64,000 bases of DNA, from positions 102,316 to 166,315 of the forward strand of contig WYBM01000071.1 of NCBI GenBank assembly GCA_011525915.1. The letters run 5' to 3'. This DNA is from Ardenticatenaceae bacterium (GTDB lineage: Bacteria > Chloroflexota > Anaerolineae > Promineifilales > Promineifilaceae). The notes below the pieces were generated by a model. It was not told where the DNA came from. It did no database searches and saw only the letters and a list, made by a program, of their open reading frames with translations. The position numbers and the translations under genes were made by a program. Below, one piece after another: positions 35,864 through 45,300 of the stretch (the first letter of the stretch is position 1; every line of letters starts with the position of its first letter).

Positions 35864-35944
35864 CCTGTATCGCGCCAGGGCGTGCGTTAAATTGTTGACA
35901 CGCATGATGTACAACCGGTTTTTAGCCCTTACCCTGATCCGGGT

Positions 35945-35974
35945 TTGCCACATGTATGCCTCATTCAGTATAAT
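35945..35974 (+). promoter_or_regulatory. possible promoter for the secreted hydrolase
   Basis: TTGCCA at 35945-35950, 18-base spacer, TATAAT at 35969-35974. The remaining intergenic DNA from 35654 to 36209 holds repeat copy B and the opposite promoter; I see no gene in it. Confidence 0.45.
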
Positions 35975-36209
35975 GAGGTCACCCAGTATTGTATTCAGAC
36001 TCCTAATAATGTAACAGATCGCTCTAAAAGACCGGCAAACAGCGTAGTCGTGGTGTTCATAAGCGTGTTCATGGGGAGAGCCACTTTATCAATATGGCTC
36101 ACCAGTAGAATGTGTGTTACTTCATACAAACTGGCGTTGTTTCCGAGATTTCAGCCGCACACATGCATTCTGTAGATGGGCCATTTCTTTAGTTGCTAGG
36201 AGGAAGCCC

Positions 36210-37541
36210 ATGAAAAAAGCAGCACGTCTCACACTTTTTATTGTTAGTTTACTGGTTATGAGTTTGGGCATGACGGCCGCTACACAGGTCACCGCCCAGA
36301 CAGAAAAAGTAGATCCTCGTATAGAGAGAGCGACAAAAGCCGTTTTAGAAGGCACATTTAGCAAGTGTACCCCTGATCGTCCCCATAACAATAGTGATGC
36401 CATTTATCGGATTTGCCGGCCGCCGTGGTGGTGGGGGAATAATGGTGACCTGGTCATTTGGGCGCACGGGTATGTAGACTTTACGCGCCCTGTGGGAATT
36501 CCAGAAGATCAGCTTTGCCTGAATGACTCCCTATGCATCCCAGATATTGTTAACTTTCTCGGTTTTAACTTTGCCACAACCAGCTATAGTGTCAATGGCC
36601 TGGCAGTCTTGCCAGGGCTGGCCGATGTTGTGGAACTGGTAGATTTGTACACGGCTAGATATGGCGCGCCCGGCAATGTCTATATCGTTGGCGCCTCAGA
36701 AGGTGGCTTAATTACAACCCTGGCCGTAGAACAGTATCCCCATGTGTTTGATGCGGGTCTGGCTACTTGTGGTCCTATCGGGGACTTTCCTGGCCAAATT
36801 AATTACTTTGGTGATTTCCGGGCCGTATTTGATTACTATTTTCCTGGCCTTATCCCCGGTGATCCCACAAATATTCCGCCAGAGCTGATTGCCAACTGGG
36901 ATACGTATTACAACGAAACTGTGTGGCCTGTGGTCAGCCATCCATCAAACCAGGCTGTTGTAGACCAGATTGTGAACGTCACTGATATTCCCTATGATCC
37001 CAATAACCCAGGCCCGACGGTGGCGAATTCCATCGCTGAAGTGCTGTGGTACAACGTCTTTGCCACAAATAATGCGACGGAGGTTTTAGGGGGGCAGCCT
37101 TTTGATAATACTACCCGTGTATACAGTGGTTCTAACGATGATGCTGCTTTAAATGCGGGCATCCAGCGTATTGCCGCAGACCCGGCAGCGCTAAATGAGA
37201 TGGAGGCTAACTACCAGACAACCGGGGTATTAGACTCCCCCCTGGTGACGCTGCACACAACCCTTGACCAGCAAGTACCTTACTGGCATGAAGTGCTGTA
37301 TCTGCAAAAGACGCAGGCCAGTGGCTCCTGGCCTGGGCAGCACATTAACTATCCGCCGACCCAGGTGTATGGACACTGCCAATTTGCTCTGCTTGATGTC
37401 TTGGGCGCTTTTAGCCTGATGCTGTTAATGTCCTCTGGCGATTCGCTGAACCAACAGCATATGGATGCATTGCTGACAGGGCTTAGTGCTGAGACGGAAG
37501 TGGTGCAGTTACACCGTATTGGCGAGCCTTATAAGAAGTAA
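36210..37541 (+). CDS. secreted alpha/beta hydrolase
   Basis: 443 residues from the ATG at 36210, with AGGAGG upstream; it starts a clear signal peptide (MKKAARLTLFIVSLLVMSLG, cleavage likely after VTAQ). The nucleophile elbow is VYIVGASEGGLITTL (G-A-S-E-G). An early 'VIWAHGYVDFTRPVG' gives the oxyanion region, and a late 'YGHCQFALLDVLGAF' supplies the probable catalytic His. Several Cys pairs suit an extracellular enzyme. The substrate is unknown (esterase or peptidase activity possible). No ACGGCCGT was seen in it, unlike most neighbours. Confidence 0.82.
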   Translation: MKKAARLTLFIVSLLVMSLGMTAATQVTAQTEKVDPRIERATKAVLEGTFSKCTPDRPHNNSDAIYRICRPPWWWGNNGDLVIWAHGYVDFTRPVGIPEDQLCLNDSLCIPDIVNFLGFNFATTSYSVNGLAVLPGLADVVELVDLYTARYGAPGNVYIVGASEGGLITTLAVEQYPHVFDAGLATCGPIGDFPGQINYFGDFRAVFDYYFPGLIPGDPTNIPPELIANWDTYYNETVWPVVSHPSNQAVVDQIVNVTDIPYDPNNPGPTVANSIAEVLWYNVFATNNATEVLGGQPFDNTTRVYSGSNDDAALNAGIQRIAADPAALNEMEANYQTTGVLDSPLVTLHTTLDQQVPYWHEVLYLQKTQASGSWPGQHINYPPTQVYGHCQFALLDVLGAFSLMLLMSSGDSLNQQHMDALLTGLSAETEVVQLHRIGEPYKK

Positions 37542-37615
37542 AACGGAGTGATAAGTTAGCGGCATGGGGGGCGGTATAGGGAGCGCCAGGCAAGCGCCTG
37601 GCGCTCCTGGGGGGA

Positions 37616-38179
37616 TTATTCAGGGGCAACGGCCGTTACAGACATGCCTACCATCTGGCTCATCTGTGCCCACCGCATCCGGTCAATGCGGCGTTGCAAG
37701 TAAGGTGAGAAATAGCCGTCATACCTCGCCTGCAGCTCCGGCAGCTTCCAATCATCACCCGTCACCTGTTGCCGGCAGGTGGCCGTGCCGCACCCGCATG
37801 TAAATTCACAATAGGGGGTGCTGTCAGACATGGCGTAATCAAAGCAAATTTCTTCGTCTGGCCACACATCACGTAACGTTATGAGGGTAATAGAACTGCT
37901 CAACCCTACATTAGGTTCGCAGGAGTGGTTGATGTAGTCACCCGTCTCCGGCTGGCGAACCGGCACTTGATACAGATCATCTTCAATCTGGATGCTGTGT
38001 TCTTGTTCGCGAGGCGTCAGGCGGGCCAATTGCGCGCCGGTAACCACATCACCCCCCCAACAGATAATTAACTCACCCTTGGAAATAAACGCTTTGGCGT
38101 AAACGCCAAAATTACCCTTGGCGGTATTAGGCCGGGCTTCCAATTTGGGTGAGACCCAATGTGTTAATCGCTTTTCCAT
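37616..38179 (-). CDS. SET-domain protein (lysine methyltransferase-like)
   Basis: 187 residues from the ATG at 38179, which has AAGGAG upstream; a longer frame lacks a ribosome site. The SET core is complete: GNFGVYAKAFISKGELI (residues 22-38), NHSCEPN at 84-90, ICFDYAM with the SAM/active-site Tyr near 115, and a post-SET Cys cluster (C124, C128, C130, C135 in CEFTCGCGTATC). The tail ends with FSPYLQRRIDRM. SET proteins transfer methyl groups from SAM to lysines; bacterial substrates are mostly unknown. A degenerate copy lies immediately upstream. Confidence 0.88.
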   Translation of the reverse strand: MEKRLTHWVSPKLEARPNTAKGNFGVYAKAFISKGELIICWGGDVVTGAQLARLTPREQEHSIQIEDDLYQVPVRQPETGDYINHSCEPNVGLSSSITLITLRDVWPDEEICFDYAMSDSTPYCEFTCGCGTATCRQQVTGDDWKLPELQARYDGYFSPYLQRRIDRMRWAQMSQMVGMSVTAVAPE

Positions 38180-38293
38180 TTTTCTTGTCTCCTTTTGATG
38201 TTTAACTAAACAGCGTTTGGAACGCCTCATGGCATGAGGACGACAGCGCAAAACAGCCGGGCTGGTGGCCAGGCTACGAACAACGTATACACT

Positions 38294-38722
38294 TTATGAC
38301 ATGGCCTTGATGGGCTGTCTACGGCCGTTGTTGACCAGATGGCCCCGGACGAGCTGTTCCTGGTCTTTTAACCGGGCGACGGATCTTTGCAGATACGGTG
38401 AAAAATGCCCGGCATACCACCCCACCACATTAAGATGGGGTTTATGAGAAAGGACAATGAGGTCAGCCAGTTCTGTTTGTGAACCTTCTGGTGGTTTCAA
38501 AAAGAGGTTGTCTTCTATCTGAACGCTGTGGATGCGGCTCGATTTGGGCAGTTCAGCCAGATCATCCGCCGTGATAACTTCCCCACCCCAGGCAGTGATC
38601 ACCTTTCCTGTGAGGACAAAGGCAGTGGCAAAAGCGTCATGGCTGCCCTTATCTGTCACGTGGCAAACTACCAGCTGGGGCCGGGCCCCACTGGTGACAG
38701 GTATGGTAGATACGTCAGCCAT
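38294..38722 (-). CDS. degenerate SET-like paralogue
   Basis: 142 residues from the ATG at 38722, eight bases after GGGAGG. Its N-terminal part (FVLTGKVITAWGGEVITADD, then IHSVQIEDNLF) matches the SET gene downstream (FISKGELIICWGGDVVTGAQ, HSIQIEDDLY), and its C-terminus FSPYLQRSVARL matches FSPYLQRRIDRM. In between about 60 residues are gone and NHSCEPN has become VLSHKPH, so the SAM and catalytic residues are lost. The frame is intact with good initiation signals, so it may be a non-catalytic partner rather than a dead gene. Confidence 0.7.
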   Translation of the reverse strand: MADVSTIPVTSGARPQLVVCHVTDKGSHDAFATAFVLTGKVITAWGGEVITADDLAELPKSSRIHSVQIEDNLFLKPPEGSQTELADLIVLSHKPHLNVVGWYAGHFSPYLQRSVARLKDQEQLVRGHLVNNGRRQPIKAMS

Positions 38723-38858
38723 CGCGGTCGCCTCCCATGGGGTTGTATTCTTGCAGATTGATAAGTCTTTGCAGTGCCAGGGCAAACCGGTGTGCCCGGT
38801 TCAGCTTTAAGGGCATAACCGTTCTCATCATCACATCAAAACTATTGTCTTCACTCAT
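38715..38858 (-). CDS. 47-residue protein leading the SET cluster
   Basis: Starts at the ATG at 38858 with GGAGG six bases upstream and ends inside the next gene with an 8-base overlap (38715-38722), an arrangement that implies translational coupling. The sequence MSEDNSFDVMMRTVMPLKLN and following helix (RFALALQRLINLQEY) is unfamiliar. The ribosome site and overlap are the evidence that it is real. Confidence 0.55.
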   Translation of the reverse strand: MSEDNSFDVMMRTVMPLKLNRAHRFALALQRLINLQEYNPMGGDRDG

Positions 38859-38878
38859 ATGCAGCCTCCATAAACTCG

Positions 38879-38926
38879 ACAAACCTGACAGATTGCTGAT
38901 CCTTATCAGCAATCTGCCAGGTTTGT
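38879..38926. repeat. long hairpin upstream of the SET cluster
   Basis: 22-bp arms (ACAAACCTGACAGATTGCTG at the left) with one mismatch and a 4-base loop. There is no T-run after either side. It sits 21 bases upstream of the 47-residue gene and could act in its leader or be a mobile palindrome. Confidence 0.6.
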
Positions 38927-38985
38927 AGTTAATAAGCCAGACGGGTAAATAGTAATCAATTTTTTGATAAAATCAACAAATTGAT

Positions 38986-39020
38986 ACCACTCCTGACATA
39001 GGGTTGTCAGGAGTGGTTTT
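38986..39020 (+). terminator. hairpin with short T-run
   Basis: Perfect 13-bp stem ACCACTCCTGACA / TGTCAGGAGTGGT, 6-base loop, then TTT. It lies about 48 bases before the VOC gene, so it may insulate that gene from upstream transcription or act as an attenuator in its leader. Confidence 0.55.
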
Positions 39021-39067
39021 GTATGCTGTAGGCATCTGACAAAAGTTATACCTTGGAGGTAAAAAAG

Positions 39068-39427
39068 ATGATCAAGCAGATGCCATTTCTTGGTTTAGTT
39101 GTGAAAGACCTGAAGGGGTCCACCCAGTTTTATCAGGAGAAGCTGGGGTTAGGGGTGAATGAAAAGGAGAGCATTCCCAACGTGTATACGCAGTTTAACC
39201 TGAATGGGGGCGGCGCGATTTTTGCGCTGCTAACCGATTTTGAAGTGGAAGGCATTAAGCAGAATTTTGATGCGGCGTTGTATGTTGAGGATGTGGATGC
39301 CGCTTATGCCCAATGGCAGGCCGCTGGGGTGCAGATGGTGAGCGCACCAACAGACATGCCGTTTGGCCGTACGTTCCTCTTCCATACACCTGATGGTCAC
39401 ATCTTACGGGTGCTGGCCCAGCCATAA
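39068..39427 (+). CDS. VOC-family (glyoxalase/bleomycin-resistance-like) protein
   Basis: 119 residues; the ATG at 39068 follows TTGGAGG, so an in-frame TTG at 39053 is not the start. The fold shows two beta-alpha-beta-beta-beta units: FLGLVVKDLKGSTQFYQEKL and ALYVEDVDAAYAQWQAAGVQ, ending FHTPDGHILRVLAQP with the usual metal-ligand position. Substrate cannot be told; the family covers glyoxalases, dioxygenases and antibiotic-binding proteins. Confidence 0.85.
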   Translation: MIKQMPFLGLVVKDLKGSTQFYQEKLGLGVNEKESIPNVYTQFNLNGGGAIFALLTDFEVEGIKQNFDAALYVEDVDAAYAQWQAAGVQMVSAPTDMPFGRTFLFHTPDGHILRVLAQP

Positions 39428-39449
39428 TTGGCAGCCAGTAACCGGCCAT

Positions 39450-39485
39450 CCCTCATCCGTCGTCTGCTCAGATGATGGATGAGGG
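39450..39485. terminator. bidirectional terminator hairpin
   Basis: A 17-bp stem with two G-U type mismatches (CCCTCATCCGTCGTCTG with CAGATGATGGATGAGGG) between the convergent VOC and WYL genes, starting 23 bases after the VOC stop. Confidence 0.6.
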
Positions 39486-39493
39486 GTTATGGC

Positions 39494-40450
39494 TTAGGCG
39501 CTGTGTTTTACGGCAGCGTGGCGGTTGGCCATGGCCACGGCCGTTTCACGCACCATTCCTCGCCATTCTACCGGTTCCACAACTTCCATCTGCTCACCCC
39601 ATGACAGCAGCCAGGGAGCAAACTGGTCAAAATTGCCGGAGGGCCGGTAGGTCATCAGCACGTCGCCGGTGTGGTTGGGGAACGGCCGTTCCTCTACAAA
39701 AGAAAAGTGCTGCTTCTCCCGCACCCAACGCACCACTGTTTGGTCAAAGCGCACCACCACTTGCACCGGGCCGGGCTGGGGTTCGCGGCTGGGGATATGC
39801 CGTGGGGTGAACGTTTCTGCCTTTACCAACAGCCGGTCAATACGATCCAGCCGGAAGGCGCGTGGTGCCTGCCGCAGCCGGCAGTACGCCTGTAACATCC
39901 AGACCTTGTCCAGCAGTACAAACTCATAGGGTTCCACGTCACGCTCCGTAACTTCATTGCGGCGCTGGGCATGATAATGCAGCCTTACCACACGGTGTTC
40001 GTGAATCGCCTGTTGTAACTTGAGAAAAACGGCGTTGTCAAAGTTTAACGGTGGTGCAGGAAAGGCATAAAAGCGTATGATGGCTTGCAGCGCTTCCGCC
40101 TGGCGGCGGGTGCGCGCCGGCAAGACAGCCCGGATTTTGTCCAGAGCGGCCGTCACGGCCGTCTTTGTGGGGCCGTCAGTGGTAAAGCCGTCCAGCATGG
40201 AAACAGCCAGAAACAAAGCCCGGGCCTCTTCTGATGTAAAGCTGATCGGCGGCAGATAGTACCCTTCCATCAGCCGGTAGCCTTCGCCAGGCACGGCCGT
40301 GATGGGCACGCCAACTTCACATAACGCCTGCACATCCCGGTAAACAGTGCGCTCGCTGATTTCAAACCGGGCAGCAAAATCTTGCGCCCGCATCAACCCC
40401 CGGCTCTGAAATAAGAGCAGGTAAGCCATTAAGCGATCAACGCGGTTCAT
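39494..40450 (-). CDS. HTH/WYL-domain transcriptional regulator
   Basis: 318 residues, YafY-like. The N-terminal winged helix (FAARFEISERTVYRDVQALC) binds DNA; residues about 140-220 hold the WYL domain (VRLHYHAQRRNEV, ...WMLQAYCRLRQAPRAFRLDRI), with a C-terminal WCX extension. WYL proteins respond to small ligands or nucleic acids. It ends 8 bases from the VOC terminator and lies next to the SerA fusion gene upstream of it, 16 bases apart on the same strand, so the two are likely cotranscribed. Confidence 0.9.
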   Translation of the reverse strand: MNRVDRLMAYLLLFQSRGLMRAQDFAARFEISERTVYRDVQALCEVGVPITAVPGEGYRLMEGYYLPPISFTSEEARALFLAVSMLDGFTTDGPTKTAVTAALDKIRAVLPARTRRQAEALQAIIRFYAFPAPPLNFDNAVFLKLQQAIHEHRVVRLHYHAQRRNEVTERDVEPYEFVLLDKVWMLQAYCRLRQAPRAFRLDRIDRLLVKAETFTPRHIPSREPQPGPVQVVVRFDQTVVRWVREKQHFSFVEERPFPNHTGDVLMTYRPSGNFDQFAPWLLSWGEQMEVVEPVEWRGMVRETAVAMANRHAAVKHSA

Positions 40451-40466
40451 ACGTTGTCATCCATTA

Positions 40467-42224
40467 TTATTCGTCCAGCAAGTAGACTGGTTCATCATAG
40501 CGGCGGATACCGCCGGTCGCCTGGCGCTTGAGCAGTTCCTGGTGCAGCCAGCGGTTCTTTTCGCGTAACGACATTTCTTGGGAACGCAAGACAGATAAGT
40601 CAGCGTTAAGGCGCAGGACACGGCCGGGGATGATGAAACGTGTAATGCCCGCCGGAAAGAGCCGCTCACTTTCTAACGTGGTCTGGATGACCTGGGGCAC
40701 GGTGTATTCCGGGAAGACGACCACGGCCGTGAATCCCTCTAGCTCATTCTTTAAACTGATGATATTGTTGTTTAAGGTGCGATCTACATGGGCTGCTTCG
40801 ATATAGGTTTCTGTTAATTGGTTAAGCGCGTCCAGGCGGTTAACACCTGAGGCTGGCTGTACCAGGTACGCCCGGTTACTGACAGTGTGTATGTAACACA
40901 GCCCACCATACTCAAACATGGCTTTTGCCGCTTCTGTGGGGGCAATGGCTGTCAGGCGCACATCTGGTAGACCATTTAGCAATTCAATCAGCTCCCCTTC
41001 ACGAATTTCCTGAATCACATGATACCACGTTTTCAGACCCAGCCCGTCTTCAGAGTTGATGACCTGCACGATGGCGTGAGGGAAGCCTAACTGCTGCATG
41101 GCTGCTGAGCGTGTAGCCCCATCAAGGACCATGTAACGGCCGTCGCCTACTTCGGTGACAATGGGAGGGTTGCCCAACTGCCCTTCTTCATCCAGCCGTT
41201 TGGCCAGCCGGTTAACACGCTTGGCATCTACATTTTCATGGGGGAAAACACGGGCCATAGACACCACACGCAGGGGCAGCACCGTTTCTACGTCTACCTC
41301 CTGGAAGAAATCTATAAATAGTTCCGCAATTGTCACCGAGGCCGCTTCCTGGGCGGCATCCGTGCTGGCACCGATGTGGGGCGTGGCGATGACTTTGTCA
41401 TGCTGCACCACGGCCTGGTTGATGGCCGGCTCTTTGGTAAAAACGTCCAGCGCGGCACCGGCGATATGGCCGTCATCTAAAGCCGCTATCACCGCCGCTT
41501 CATCCACCACCCCACCACGCGCCGTATTAATGAGGTAGGCTGTTGGTTTCATAAGCGCCAGCTGTGCCGTGCCGATCATATTGTGTGTTTCCGGTTTCAG
41601 CGGTACATGGATGGTGACAAAGTCAGCCTGGCGCAAGAGGTCATGCAGGTCTACGGCCGTGACCCCCGCCTCCATTTGCAATTCAGGGGTGACGGCGTGC
41701 TGGTTGACTAAGATCTTCATGCCAAATGCTTGAGCCCGCAGCGCCACCTGCCGCCCAATACGGCCAAATCCAATAATCCCCAGCGTTTTGCCCGCCAGCC
41801 CCACACCTGTAAGTTGGCGCTTCTCCCATTTCCCCGCCTTCATGCTGGCCACCGCTCGCGGCACCTGCCGTGCCAACGCCAGCAGCAGCGCCAGTGTGTG
41901 CTCGGCTACGGCCAGTGTATTGGCATTGGGGCTGTTGACAACGGTGATACGGGCGGCACGGGCCGCTTCTACATCGATATTGTCCAGCCCAGAACCGGCC
42001 CGGCCAATAATTTTCAGGTTAAGACCATGTTTGATGACTTCAGCGGTTACCTGTGTGGCGCTGCGGGCGATGAGACCATCATAGGTGGGCACAACCGCTA
42101 ACAAGTCTGCGGGACTTAACCCGGTTTTTATGTCAACATCAGCGTGGGCTTGCAGCCGGTGAATACCCGCTTCGTGAATCTGGTCGCAGATGAGAATGTG
42201 CGGCCGGCGTTTATCAGAATTCAT
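40467..42224 (-). CDS. serA: phosphoglycerate dehydrogenase fused to ParB/SerK-like domain
   Basis: 585 residues from the ATG at 42224, which has GGAGGT upstream; a longer frame was rejected. Residues 1-315 are a D-3-phosphoglycerate dehydrogenase: NAD motif GFGRIGRQV (152-160), catalytic Arg236 (NTARGG), Glu265 (TKEP) and His283 (ATPHIGAST). The usual ASB/ACT regulatory domains are replaced by about 265 residues of a ParB/sulfiredoxin-fold domain (ARVFPHENVDAKRVNRL, then MVLDGATRSAAMQQLGFPHA) of the kind found in the free-serine kinases SerK and SbnI. DGATR stands where SerK/SbnI have DGHHR, so kinase activity is uncertain. The fusion would link the first step of serine synthesis to phosphoserine or serine sensing. 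Confidence 0.82.
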   Translation of the reverse strand: MNSDKRRPHILICDQIHEAGIHRLQAHADVDIKTGLSPADLLAVVPTYDGLIARSATQVTAEVIKHGLNLKIIGRAGSGLDNIDVEAARAARITVVNSPNANTLAVAEHTLALLLALARQVPRAVASMKAGKWEKRQLTGVGLAGKTLGIIGFGRIGRQVALRAQAFGMKILVNQHAVTPELQMEAGVTAVDLHDLLRQADFVTIHVPLKPETHNMIGTAQLALMKPTAYLINTARGGVVDEAAVIAALDDGHIAGAALDVFTKEPAINQAVVQHDKVIATPHIGASTDAAQEAASVTIAELFIDFFQEVDVETVLPLRVVSMARVFPHENVDAKRVNRLAKRLDEEGQLGNPPIVTEVGDGRYMVLDGATRSAAMQQLGFPHAIVQVINSEDGLGLKTWYHVIQEIREGELIELLNGLPDVRLTAIAPTEAAKAMFEYGGLCYIHTVSNRAYLVQPASGVNRLDALNQLTETYIEAAHVDRTLNNNIISLKNELEGFTAVVVFPEYTVPQVIQTTLESERLFPAGITRFIIPGRVLRLNADLSVLRSQEMSLREKNRWLHQELLKRQATGGIRRYDEPVYLLDE

Positions 42225-42394
42225 AAGGTGACCTCCAGTGGAAAATGAACAGGAAATAGGAGGATGAGGCGATGGGATGTGCCTCAACTTCCAGAGTAAT
42301 TATCCGGCGAACGGGCGTATTCTGGCAAATTTGCCGGTGAGCGTATCCTGTAGGCTTTTGATAGCCGCGGCTGACCGCGTTACACTTACGCCCC

Positions 42395-45300
42395 ATGTCT
42401 GCCTGGCGCAAAATACCAGCTGCCTTTTGGCAGCTGCTGATGGTCACCCTGCTGGGGCTGCCGCTGCTCACGCCGCTGTGGCGCTGGACGGCCGTCGCCT
42501 GCACCCATGACGGCCACCTCCATTACCACCGTGTGGCGGCCATGCGGCATGCCTGGGAAAACGGGCTGTATTTTACCCGCTGGCTGCCTGATCTGGCCTT
42601 TGGCTACGGCTACCCCTTTTTTGTTTACCGTGAGCCAGCGCCGCTTTATGCGGTGCTGCTGCCCCATTTGGTGGGGCTGCCGCTGCCCGCTGCCGAAAAT
42701 CTGTTTTACGGTCTGTGTATTCTGGCGGGAGGGTGGTTCATGTTTCTTTGGGTGCGTGACGTATTCGGGGCGCGAGCCGGTATGGTTAGCGCGGTAGCCT
42801 ATATGAGTGCGCCTTACGTGCTGGTAGATGCACTGGTGCGTGGTAATGCGCCAGAATCGATGGCGCTGCCGCTGCTGCCTTTTTTGCTGTGGAGCGGGCG
42901 GCGCTGGCTGCTGACAGGTGGGGTCGTCTGGTTTCTGACGGCCGTGTTTGGCCTGGGGCTCCTTTCCTTGAGCCATAATATCTCCCTGCTTATTTTTACG
43001 CCGACCTTGCTGGCCTATTTGCTAGCCCTGTCAATTTTACATAAAGTTGAGTGGCGCATCGTGATGGCCCGCCTTGGTCTGCTGTTTGGCCTGGGCCTGG
43101 GCATGACCATCTTTTATACTGGTGGGGCCTTGCTGGAAATGGATGCCGTTACCTTACAGCAGTCTACCACCACCCGCAACAATGACTTCCACTATAATTT
43201 TGCCAGCTTAAACGAGATCCTGGCACCGGTCGCCCCAGAAGACCCCACTCTTATCAATCCACCGCTGCCCTTCCGCCTGGGGTGGGTGATCACGAGCCTG
43301 GCCGTATTAGGCGCGTTTAGCTGGCTTTGGTGGCGCCCAGCGCCAGGCCCCACGTCCCCAGCGCTTCTAAGGGAACAGCATGGTCATATCTTGCTCATGG
43401 TGTTGGCCACGGCCGTGTTCCTTTGTATGTCTCTGGCCATTTCTGTGCGCATCTGGGAAAACGTGCCGCTGATTGACTTTGCCCAATTCCCCTGGCGTTT
43501 TGTGGGGCGGGCGGCGCTGCCGATGGCCCTGTTGGCGGGCGTGCCGTTTGCCAGCATGAGCAGCCAGCGCGCGACCCAGGCAGAAGCAAGTGATGCCTAC
43601 GGCACACGAAAAACGGAGGGTCGTTTACGCCTTTTGTTTCTCCTGGTGATGCCGCTCCTGGTGATAGAAGCGATCCCCAACCTATACCCTACTGAATGCT
43701 ACGAAGAACCGTTTCCCACAATCTTGACAGTTCACCAATACGAACATGAAACGGGGCTGGTGGGGGTTGACCCGGAGGGCAGTTACTTCCCCCGTACGGT
43801 ACAGAAACGGCCGCAGGCATCACCCCTAGAAGCAGATTACCAGGCCGGGCAAACCCCGCAAAGATTTGACATAACAAGTTTGCCTGAAGGAGCCGTGATG
43901 GACACGGCCGTGCCCCACCGTCTGGCCGCTACCCTGCCGCTCACCAGCCCGGAACCTTTTACCATTACCTACCTGGCCTTTGCCTTTCCTGGCTGGCAGG
44001 CCACGGTAGATGGCATATCTGTGCCCATTACACCCAGCGATCCGGCTGGCCTGATCACCTTTCCCGTACCCGCCGGCAGGCATACCCTGGAAGTGCGATG
44101 GGGCAGTACCCCCCTACGTACAACGCTAACGGCCGTGAGCCTGCTGGCATTGGTTGTGACGCTGGCCCTGGCTGTTGTACGTCCAAAACAGTTTTCAGTA
44201 TTCAGTCGTCAGTATTCAGTGGGAATGTCTGGCGGCTTGCCCACCATGGATTACCGTATACTGATCGCCCTTTCCCTGCTCATGCTGGCCCTGAAACTGG
44301 TTGTTGACCGCACAGACACCCCCCTGCGCCGCCCGGCAGAGCCACCACTGTCTGTGGCCGTTTCCCTGCAAGGTGGGGAGCTGCAGCTAAACGGCTTTAA
44401 CCTCAGCCAGATGCAGGTAGAAAGCGGCGGCACATTTGATATTGACCTGGCCTGGACGGCCGTAGATGTGCCGCGTGCCTCTTATCAGTCCAATGTCTGG
44501 CTGGCCGGGCCGGAAGATGACCTGCTGTGGAGCGACAAGGAGACGTTTCGCCCCCGGCTGTATGAAGACACGCCGCCCACCATTTTCTGGCAGCCAGGCC
44601 AATGGGCCTGGGACAGCCGTGAAGTACAGGTTCTTTCTGGCACACCACCCGGCTTTTATGACATTGTGCTGACGTTGTTTGACCGAGAAACGTTGCAGCC
44701 GGTGACGCTGGTAGAAGGGGCCGGAAACGTGGTAGGGCCAACGGCCGTCATTGGGCAAATAGAGGTTGTTCGCTACCATGAGCCCCCTGTGTTTGCCCCA
44801 CAATACCCGGTGGCTATAGCCGTTCCGGAAGTGGGCGCCACCCTGCTGGGGACCCATCAAGATCGCGCAGAAGCCAACCCCGGTGATCCTTTTTTGCTGA
44901 CGTTGTTTTGGCAGCAAACGGCCGTCTCTTCCCAGCGTTTGGTACCGGTGGCCCTGGTCAATGAGACGCACACCCCGGTGTATGAATGGCAGGTGGTCAT
45001 CAGCAACATGGCTCCTGGCGACCGCAGCCGCAGTCAGCACATGCTGCGGCTGCCGGCCACCTTGGCCAGCGGCGGCTACCGCCTGGTGGTGGCTGGGGAA
45101 ACACTGCCCGGCACGCTCACCATCCACGCCCCTGAGCGATTATTTGTGGCCCCGGCAGCGGCCACGGCCGTGAATACCCCTTTTAAGCTTGATAATGCCC
45201 CGCTTGTTTCCCTTGTTGGCTATACCGTCGCTGATCTCCACGCGCCGCTTGTCTTTGTCTGGCGAGCCGAATCAACCTTCCCGTCTAGTTACCGCGTCTT

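Noticed and set aside
36114..36209. Longer N-terminus of the secreted hydrolase
   Set aside because: AGGAGG and the signal peptide both fix the start at 36210.
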